The notes beneath the pieces are model-generated. The model was given only the letters and a program-made list of their open reading frames with translations, was not told where the DNA came from and ran no database searches. DNA of 24,307 bases from Tritrichomonas foetus (taxonomy: Eukaryota; Parabasalia; Tritrichomonadida; Tritrichomonadidae): NCBI GenBank assembly GCA_001839685.1, contig MLAK01000568.1, positions 1 through 24,307 on the forward strand. Reading direction: 5' to 3'. The translations under genes and the position numbers were made by a program. Below, piece by piece: positions 17,809-24,307 of the stretch (the first letter of the stretch is position 1; the number at the start of each line of letters is the position of its first letter).

Positions 17809-19509
17809 ATGATTTCTTCATTATTTACATATAAAGACCTAAGGGAGAAAGGAGCAATAGCGAGCATATCTCACCCGTATATTACAGAAGACATGATTTC
17901 AAAGCCGGATTATTTCGAAGAAGACGAATTAAATGAAAATAAATCAATACATCCAATATCGCATCCAATCGACAGGAGTGTCTCAAGGCCAATGCCAAGA
18001 ATTTCAAACGTTTTCCAAGTTGCCACAGACAATCTCACGGTTTCAATAGATTCAGATTCGTATATAATATTTGATGATAACGAGCCCCTCAAACTTCCTT
18101 ATGATCTGAATGAAAATGATTCATACACAATTCTCAAAAATAATAAGTTCCTAATTGCAAACATTCTTGGGAATGATACTATAATAACTATTTGTTCATA
18201 TCCTGATTTTGACAAAACTGAATTTTTATTCAAAAATCATAATTTGTATAATATTAAAGCGGATCCACTTGCTGATGATAGATTTTTCTTCATTGAACAT
18301 CACAAACTATTTTTAGGTCAAATTATCACAAATAATTCACCATCCAATCATTTTTCAATACAAAAATTTGGAATCAGACTATTTTTTGATCACGAACCAA
18401 TTTCAGATATTGTGGACTTTGACGTCACTCAGAAATCGATTGTTGTTGTTTCAGAAAAAATAAAAAGAGGCAACAAAAACTATATTTTTTATCATCAAAA
18501 TAGACAAGATGTTTTTTCTGAATCAACAAAATACTCTGTAAATACAAATTTCAACTCATTTCCAAAATTCGCTGTTTCACCAAATGACTATATTTTTATC
18601 TTATACAATAATTTTATATATTCAAACGGCAGCGGTCTATATTCCCTTTCTAAAAGCAAAATTGAATTGACGAACATTTACAAATCAAACAATCATGTTA
18701 TTTTAATTTATAAAGGAAGCATTATTATTGATGGAAAACAGAAAGGCAAAATTGATGAAGAAATTTCACTTACAGTCTCTAATGCCATTATCAAAGGAAA
18801 TCATTTAATTTTATTCGATGAAAATGGCCATATTCTCTCCAACATTAGCATTGAACATGAACCTATAAGTCCAATTAAATATAACCTTTACGACAAAAAA
18901 TTTGTTGGGCTTGCTGGAAAAGTTATTGAAAACGACTTCATATATAATGATATTGAAAAGGTTATTCTTTCAATTCAAGAACAAATGATGGATAAACTCA
19001 GAAATATTAATGAACACTATAGAAATGAAAATGCAACATTTTTGGAAGATCTAAACTCCATCGATGCATTTTTCAATAAATTTAGTGATAAAGTTGAATA
19101 CGGAGCCGAAAATGGAAAAGACTACTTCGACTCCGAGAATAACGATCAGGATGAAGAAGATGATCATCATAATTATAGTAGTGAAACAAGTGAAAGTGAA
19201 AATGATGAAGAAACTCATCACCGCCAAATTCAGTCCGAAAGTGAAAGTGATGAAGAGAATGATCAAGATGATGATGATGATGAAAACAGTAGTGAAAGCG
19301 ATAGCATTGACAATCATCACAGCAGCGATGATAATGATGACGATAATAATAATAATAATAATAATAGCAGCGATGATAATGATGATGATGATCATAGCAG
19401 TAACGATGATAATAATCATAGGAGTGTTAATAATAATAATAAAACTTATCAATTTCGTCCTCTTCATCTCACAAATGGTCAAATTATCACGTTTGTACCA
19501 CCAAAGTAA
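17809..19509 (+). CDS. Unknown protein with beta-rich body, coiled coil and acidic tail
   Basis: 566 residues from the ATG at 17809; the frame extends upstream only to a GTG. I do not recognise the family. Residues about 65-390 alternate short hydrophobic strands and polar turns (SYTILKNNKFLIANILGNDT, HVILIYKGSIIIDGKQKG), as in a beta-propeller without WD signatures. Residues about 393-440 (VILSIQEQMMDKLRNINEHY) look helical and may form a coiled coil. From about 440 to 545 the chain is almost only Asp, Glu, Ser, Asn and His. A short conserved-looking end, TYQFRPLHLTNGQI, follows. Propeller plus coiled coil recalls nucleoporins of the Nup82/Nup88 type, but that is speculation. The acidic tail is encoded by GAT/AAT triplet repeats. 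It is divergent from the dipeptidase gene. Confidence 0.82.
   Translation: MISSLFTYKDLREKGAIASISHPYITEDMISKPDYFEEDELNENKSIHPISHPIDRSVSRPMPRISNVFQVATDNLTVSIDSDSYIIFDDNEPLKLPYDLNENDSYTILKNNKFLIANILGNDTIITICSYPDFDKTEFLFKNHNLYNIKADPLADDRFFFIEHHKLFLGQIITNNSPSNHFSIQKFGIRLFFDHEPISDIVDFDVTQKSIVVVSEKIKRGNKNYIFYHQNRQDVFSESTKYSVNTNFNSFPKFAVSPNDYIFILYNNFIYSNGSGLYSLSKSKIELTNIYKSNNHVILIYKGSIIIDGKQKGKIDEEISLTVSNAIIKGNHLILFDENGHILSNISIEHEPISPIKYNLYDKKFVGLAGKVIENDFIYNDIEKVILSIQEQMMDKLRNINEHYRNENATFLEDLNSIDAFFNKFSDKVEYGAENGKDYFDSENNDQDEEDDHHNYSSETSESENDEETHHRQIQSESESDEENDQDDDDDENSSESDSIDNHHSSDDNDDDNNNNNNNSSDDNDDDDHSSNDDNNHRSVNNNNKTYQFRPLHLTNGQIITFVPPK
19255..19446. repeat. GAT/AAT trinucleotide-repeat tract inside a gene
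   Basis: Runs of GAT and AAT triplets interrupted by AGC/AGT encode the Asp/Asn/Ser part of the acidic tail. Two blocks built on AGCAGCGATGATAATGATGA occur around 19321 and 19366. In-frame triplet expansion explains the tail and predicts length variation between strains. Confidence 0.8.
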
Positions 19510-19651
19510 TTGAAATAAACTATTTTTTATATGCATCTCTTGTAAATAATTTGGTAAAAAATTTGTCAAATAAATAAATAAAAATACGTGAAGAAATCAA
19601 GAAAGGAAAAAAAATTATCTTTTCATTTTTAATTCCCAAAATCATAACTTT

Positions 19652-20800
19652 TTATAAGCACTTACGTTCAACAATGATTGGTCCACATTCATCATATTCA
19701 GCCTGAGTGACACATGAGTCTACGAAATTATCTAGAGCTGCAAACATTGATCCACCAATCCATGCTGCATATTTTCTTTCTTTGGGTGCACTCACTTTTA
19801 CAGTAACTGCTGGTGGTGCCAATTTAACAATTTCTTGTTCAAGTCTTTCAGGAAGACCTGGAAAGACTGTCGATCCTCCCGACAAAACCACATTCTTATA
19901 CAAGTCTCGTCTTATGTCAATATCAGTCTTCATGATCGCATTGAAGATCGCCTCATGGAATCCTACAATTTCACGATGATCCATTTCAGGATGGAAGAGT
20001 AATTCAGTGCATCGAAAGCGCTCTTCATTGACGATGATTACGTTTCCGTCTGGGAGGGTGTACTTCTCTTCACATTGGTTGGACGTTTTAGCCTTTTCAA
20101 GCTCAGCTTGGTAATCAAGAGCAACATACGATAGCTTTTCTTTGATCGATCGAGCGATCTCCTTTTCAGAAAATGAAGTGAGGGTTAATCCGGACTCGCC
20201 CAATATTTTCTGCATCCACAAACTCAGGTCACTTCCAGCAAAATTGTGACGTTCAGTTGCGTGCTGGAGGGCGAATCCTTCATAGATTGGAACAACCTGT
20301 GAAACGCCGTCACCTGATTCGAAAACTAAGCCAGTTGTTCGACCAGTTGAAAAAAGTGACAGAATTGCTGAAACTTCAACGAAGAACCCAGGAACGTTAA
20401 AAGTTTCAAAGAAAATTTGTGTGGTTTTTTCTCGATTGATTCTGGGATTCAACGGAGCCTCAGTTAAAAGGACAGGAGTCTCATACGGGTCAACTCTAAG
20501 TTCATTTTCGAACGTGTGCTGCCATATTTTTGTCATATCATCCCAATTATCGATCAAACCTCTTTTTATTGGTGATGATATTGTCAAAACCGCTGATGTG
20601 CCGGCACTTGCATCGCCAACGTATACGGTTTCTTCGTAATCTTCATCCTCGTCATTGTGAGTGGGAATGTTTCCTTGATATTTCGGGCGACCAACAACAG
20701 TTGGAAAGATAACGTCAGGTGTTTCACTGCCTGCAAAGCCAGCTTTTATTGTTCCAGTTCCGTTGTCAATTACAACAACTGCAAAATCATCGTCAGCCAT
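19652..20800 (-). CDS. Divergent actin paralogue
   Basis: 382 residues against 375 for conventional actin. The fold is clear end to end: VVVIDNGTGTIKAGFAGSET (8-27, phosphate loop 1 and Lys19), NWDDMTKIWQHTFENELRV, PVLLTEAPLNPR, SGDGVSQVVPIYEG (162-175, phosphate loop 2), KNVVLSGGSTVFPGLPERL, ERKYAAWIGGSM and the C-terminus IIVERKCL. It differs at key sites (muscle actin numbering): Gln137 is Ser (residue 144), Asp154 is Glu (161), His161 is Gln (168), and methyl-His73 is Arg (80). The D-loop after PKYQG is replaced by an acidic insert of about 6 extra residues (THNDEDEDYEE). The hydrophobic plug is also altered (HPEMDHREIVG). ATP binding is likely kept, while hydrolysis and normal polymerisation are doubtful. 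The stop overlaps TAAA. It is closer to actin than to most actin-related proteins. Confidence 0.92.
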   Translation of the reverse strand: MADDDFAVVVIDNGTGTIKAGFAGSETPDVIFPTVVGRPKYQGNIPTHNDEDEDYEETVYVGDASAGTSAVLTISSPIKRGLIDNWDDMTKIWQHTFENELRVDPYETPVLLTEAPLNPRINREKTTQIFFETFNVPGFFVEVSAILSLFSTGRTTGLVFESGDGVSQVVPIYEGFALQHATERHNFAGSDLSLWMQKILGESGLTLTSFSEKEIARSIKEKLSYVALDYQAELEKAKTSNQCEEKYTLPDGNVIIVNEERFRCTELLFHPEMDHREIVGFHEAIFNAIMKTDIDIRRDLYKNVVLSGGSTVFPGLPERLEQEIVKLAPPAVTVKVSAPKERKYAAWIGGSMFAALDNFVDSCVTQAEYDECGPIIVERKCL

Positions 20801-22037
20801 GATTTTTTATGTTTTTACAAATAAATTTCAGAGAAAAATTGGTGATGTGATCTTGACTTGTCATATTTCATTTCATTCTCCTCTTTTGATCTTTCACTTG
20901 GAAAGAATAATACTATTTTATTTGGTAATTATTATTATCAGTATATAAGAATGACTAATGATTTCTTTCTTGAGATATTCATGGTTTTATATTGTCTAAA
21001 CTTTTGACAATAAGATTTTTATGAGTATAAAAAGCCGTATATATACAAATATAGAGCCAAATAATAATAGAAAATGACATTTTTTTACCATTCGAAATGT
21101 CAATTCATCGGAAATTTTCTAAAAAAGTTCATGATTTCAATAGGTAGGACATAGGAATTACATGAATTATATTTAGTTTCGAAACATATGCTTTATTATG
21201 GATAAACTCCGATGAAGTGAAAATTCCTTACAGGGTCGTCCACAAAAAGTTGATTTTTTTTTCTGAACATTTGATAAGAATGGGTCCCTTTTATTATTTA
21301 TCCTAAAGGCCAAATGTGAGTAAATAAACAAATCCGAATAAAAAATTCTATTGGAAATAAAAAATGATTCGCTTTGAAATATTTTATGCTGATACTCAAA
21401 AAAAACATAGATCGTAAACTCTGGAAATGAAAGCGGTAATGAAAGTAGATTCATGTGTAGTCATGGACCTTGGATTATGAGAAATTTAAGAGAATTCCAA
21501 AATCATCGAATAATGTTTGGATGAAACATTGGAAAATGAAGATATATAAAGGTAAATTTATAAAAAAATTGAGAAATAAGTGATTATAATGGAGAAATAA
21601 GAAAATAGAGACACAAATAAAATGAAATCGATATTCAGAACAAGTTTACAAAGATGAACAATATTGGAGACAAATCAGATAAATTGGCATCATGAAGAAA
21701 TATATCAATGAGTCCGAACAATTCTCAGTAATGTCAATAGGAAACATGATTGATTCAATGAAAATGTAATTGATAAAACAAACTTTGCTATTTCGCACTT
21801 TTACACTCAAAAAGCTGATTTGTCAACACTTCACTAGAGTAGATCTTATATTAATGGTTAAATAATTATTGTAAGAATCTGTTTAAATATATTCTGAAAA
21901 TAATGACCAAATAATGCAAGAATTTGTTTAATTAAACGGCCGCCATCTGAAATTTGAATAATAACTTTTTGATATACACTCATACATTTTGAGAGAACGA
22001 TAGATGATGGTCTTCAAAAAATCTTGCAGAATACTTA
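20801..22037. other. Divergent intergenic region, no gene seen
   Basis: About 1.2 kb between the actin and KRR1 starts, holding both promoters. The last 100 bases contain a GC island (AAACGGCCGCCATC, about 21936-21949) and TAACTTTTTGATAT at 21962-21975. A 93-codon minus-strand frame (21173-21454) has no recognisable domain and is not called. Confidence 0.5.
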
Positions 22038-22946
22038 ATGACAGAGGAAGAAATTGATTGGAGTCGTCCATTCCAAAAGGGAGATATGAAACACAGCTTA
22101 CTCGAAGAATCTTCATTCGCTGTCCTTTTTCCACACTACAGAGAGCGATATTTGACAGAAATCTGGCCCAAACTCCAAGAGAAACTCGATCCTCTTGGTA
22201 TTGAAGCCACTCTCGATACAACCGACGGTGTTATTGGTGTCAGAACCACCGATAAAACCTGGGATCCTGTTGCAATTCTCAAATGCCGCGACCTTATCAA
22301 ATTATTAGCAAGATCTGTTCCACTTGAGCAGGCAGTTCGCGTACTCGAAGACGGAATCGAATCAATGGTCATTGTCATCGGCCGCGACGTCCGTAACACT
22401 GAACGATTCACAAAAAGAAGGCAAAGATTAATCGGTCCAAATGGCGAAACTCTCAAAGCGCTCGAACTTCTCACACAGTGTTATATTCTTGTTCAGGGCC
22501 ATACAGTAGCAGCCATTGGAAAGCCAGAAGGACTTCAGACCGTCCAGAGGGTGGCCCAAGATTGCATGAAAAATATTCACCCGGTTTATCACATCAAAAC
22601 ACTAATGGTCAAGAGAGAACTCCAGAAGAATCCAGAAATGGCCGACAAGGACTGGGACAGATTCCTTCCGGAGTTCAAAAAGCTCTCATCAAAGAAAAAG
22701 AAGACAAAGAGAGAATTCCGCGACCGATCAATCCTGCCAGCCTACCCGCCAGAAACCGAAACTGACCGTCAAATCGAATCTGGTGAATACTTCCTCAAAA
22801 ATAAGACGACTGAGAAGCGCCGCAGAAGGAAGAACCGCGAAAATGGAGACGCGAAAAAGACAGAAGAAACAAAGCAGGAGATTCCAACTGGAATTGCGGT
22901 CAAAACAGAGGCTGAGGCTGAAGCTGAAGCAAGAAATGAAGATTAA
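22038..22946 (+). CDS. KRR1: KRR1 small-subunit processome component (KH domain)
   Basis: 302 residues; yeast Krr1 has 316. Krr1 acts in the nucleolus in the 90S pre-ribosome for 18S rRNA processing. Conserved blocks are continuous: the N-terminal SSFAVLFPHYRERYLTEIWP (25-44), RDLIKLLARSVPLEQAVRVL, the KH region RFTKRRQRLIGPNGETLKAL with ELLTQCYILVQGHTVAAIG, CMKNIHPVYHIKTLMVKREL, DWDRFLPEFKKLSSKKKKTK and IESGEYFLKNK. The C-terminal 45 residues are Lys/Arg/Glu-rich, with a short TEAEAEAEA repeat, as usual for nucleolar factors. The ATG at 22038 matches the family start. Codons are visibly more GC-rich than in neighbouring genes, consistent with selection for expression. The stop TAA is followed by A, giving the trichomonad-type TAAA 3' signal. 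Confidence 0.96.
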   Translation: MTEEEIDWSRPFQKGDMKHSLLEESSFAVLFPHYRERYLTEIWPKLQEKLDPLGIEATLDTTDGVIGVRTTDKTWDPVAILKCRDLIKLLARSVPLEQAVRVLEDGIESMVIVIGRDVRNTERFTKRRQRLIGPNGETLKALELLTQCYILVQGHTVAAIGKPEGLQTVQRVAQDCMKNIHPVYHIKTLMVKRELQKNPEMADKDWDRFLPEFKKLSSKKKKTKREFRDRSILPAYPPETETDRQIESGEYFLKNKTTEKRRRRKNRENGDAKKTEETKQEIPTGIAVKTEAEAEAEARNED

Positions 22947-24041
22947 ATGGAATCAATGAAAACGAAGGAAGTGAAATATATATTTTATTTTGAAGATTTA
23001 TAAAAAAGTTTGAAAAANGCTATTTGGGTTTTGATTTTTGACTGATGGCATTAAGTAATACTGATGATAAGGATCATTTGAGTGATTTCGTACGTTAAGA
23101 CTATTTGGTTTGTATACATCTATATTTTATCGTGAAATAAAAAATCTTTTAAATATTTAATTGGTCAAAAACCTCTGAATTTATGAATTGAAATATATAA
23201 CATCAAATTTTGAAGATGGAATTTATATATATATAAATATTAAAGAACTAATTATAATTTCTCGGATGTAAGCTCTTCTCAACTGAAGTATTTAGACATT
23301 TTATCGAGGATTGACTGATATCAATTTATTTCAAATTTAAAAAACGGTTTTGATGCATAATTCAATTTAAATCTTCTGGAAATGGAAATACATTCAAATC
23401 TTGTTTGAGAATTTATTTTAGGAAAAATTGTTAATATCAGATAAGCATTCTTTGAAATTTCTTTAAATGAATCACAAGGTAATTGTGAGGAATTATGCAC
23501 TTAATAATGACCATCACAAAACATTATTGAAATATTGAATGACCAAATTTGGTTTTCGATGTCAGTACTATTACCGTTAGAAAATATTCTGATAAAATAA
23601 TGATTATGATCTGATTCAGATATGTGTTGAATTCTTTTATGATTATATCTTATAAAAACCAATTACTTAAGTGAAATATGTTTAAATGTATCTTCAATAA
23701 AGCACCATACTGGAGACTATTGAGTTATAAGAAAGTATATTATCTGGATATTTTGATTCTCTCATAATTAATTTTTCTATGATACTTCACAATTACTTTC
23801 AATTATCAGGAGGTTATTTTTCTCAAAATCTTCAATAATCACGATTAAAAATATTTAAGCATTCAAAAAATCGCCAAGAAAGTTTATGTTTTCTCTTAAA
23901 ATGAATAGACTCAAATAAAGAACGGAATGCATATGTATATGTTTGTTGTTATAGAATCTATAAGTTTGAAGCAAAAGTATAAAGATCAGAAAAAACGGAC
24001 ATTTTTTTATAACACATTTAAATGGGTTACCCTCCTATATG
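22947..24041. other. Intergenic region, no gene seen
   Basis: About 1.1 kb of AT-rich DNA downstream of KRR1 with one isolated N (23018). I see no gene, RNA or clear repeat before the palindrome at 24042. Confidence 0.6.
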
Positions 24042-24096
24042 AAAGGTTTACAAAATGGTCCCCCAAAGATTTTGTGGGACCATCCCATAAACCTTT
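24042..24096. repeat. 55-bp imperfect palindrome (hairpin)
   Basis: The outer arms AAAGGTTTA (24042-24050) and TAAACCTTT (24088-24096) are perfect complements. After four mismatched bases, the inner arms ATGGTCCC (24055-24062) and GGGACCAT (24076-24083) are also perfect, and CAAA/TTTG extends the stem to a short loop. It is GC-richer than its surroundings. It could be a MITE-like remnant, a replication or recombination hairpin, or a folded RNA element. Confidence 0.8.
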
Positions 24097-24136
24097 GTCC
24101 TACCACACACACTACCACTCACCACTACCACCATCG

Positions 24137-24260
24137 CTAATGACATATACTAATGACACAAACTAATGATATATACTAAAGACATATACTAATGACATAC
24201 ACTAATGACTATTTTCTTCACTCTACCACTCTCACTAATGACATACACTAATGATATTCA
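24137..24260. repeat. Minisatellite, 13-bp unit CTAATGACATATA
   Basis: Five adjacent 13-bp units (24137-24201), a partial sixth, a spacer rich in CT/CAC, then two more units in the same register (24235-24260). CAC-rich DNA (24100-24135) precedes it. The array follows directly after the 55-bp palindrome and may continue beyond the window. Confidence 0.85.
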
Positions 24261-24307
24261 TCACTTCTAGTGATTTTACTAGTCCTTCCTCTCAATTTTA
24301 CTAGATT

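Noticed and set aside
19051..19569. 172-codon minus-strand and 149-codon plus-strand frames opposite the acidic tail
   Set aside because: They are alternative readings of the GAT/AAT triplet repeat (poly-Ile, poly-Met) and not genes.
21173..21454. 93-codon minus-strand frame between actin and KRR1
   Set aside because: Low-complexity aromatic and aliphatic composition, no recognisable domain, and it lies in a promoter-containing spacer.
23927..24166. 79-codon plus-strand frame at the right edge
   Set aside because: It runs through the palindrome and the start of the minisatellite; the sequence is explained by repeats.
1..24307. tRNA, rRNA, CRISPR array or tightly spaced operon
   Set aside because: No cloverleaf with a GGTTCGAATCC-type arm, no rRNA-like stretch and no regularly spaced repeat-spacer array was found; the genes are separate with their own flanks.

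Overview
This looks like nuclear DNA from a parabasalid protist of the Trichomonas/Tritrichomonas type. The genus is an inference. The support is: very AT-rich intergenic DNA; uninterrupted eukaryotic genes (polo-like kinase, actin, Rab, Sec61 gamma, KRR1) with no sign of introns; a TCACA Initiator-like site just upstream of the first ATG; and a trichomonad-style TAAA overlapping the stop codon in five of the ten genes called. There is one 248-base assembly gap (11600-11847) and about a dozen isolated N bases, most of them in one glycosyltransferase locus.

Layout. 1-400: Sec61 gamma. 375-2555: no intact gene; holds a 20-bp minisatellite, a perfect 17-bp palindrome and short protein-like debris. 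2556-3533: intact GT8-type glycosyltransferase (minus). 4815-5090: truncated GT8 pseudogene. 5129-5660: copy A of a non-coding repeat; copy B follows the assembly gap at 11848-12232. 6361-8538: 725-aa protein of unknown family. 8977-11295: polo-like kinase (minus). 12315-12476: orphan coding remnant. 13847-14674: E2F/DP-like winged-helix protein. 15093-15734: Rab-like GTPase. 16114-17658: PepD-type dipeptidase (minus), sharing a 150-bp divergent promoter that carries a palindrome with a 566-aa acidic-tailed protein (17809-19509). 19652-20800: divergent actin (minus). 22038-22946: KRR1 ribosome-assembly factor. 22947-24307: no gene; ends in a 55-bp imperfect palindrome and a 13-bp minisatellite.

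The genes do not form an operon. They are independent housekeeping and regulatory genes: ER translocation, cell-cycle kinase, a possible cell-cycle transcription factor, vesicle traffic, cytoskeleton, peptide breakdown and ribosome assembly. The most unusual are the actin (ATP-hydrolysis residues replaced, acidic D-loop insertion), the E2F-like protein (apparently two degenerate DNA-binding domains), and the polo-like kinase (activation-loop threonine position replaced). The GT8 gene/pseudogene pair and the duplicated repeat next to the gap mark a recently rearranged segment. No clearly new multi-gene system is visible.
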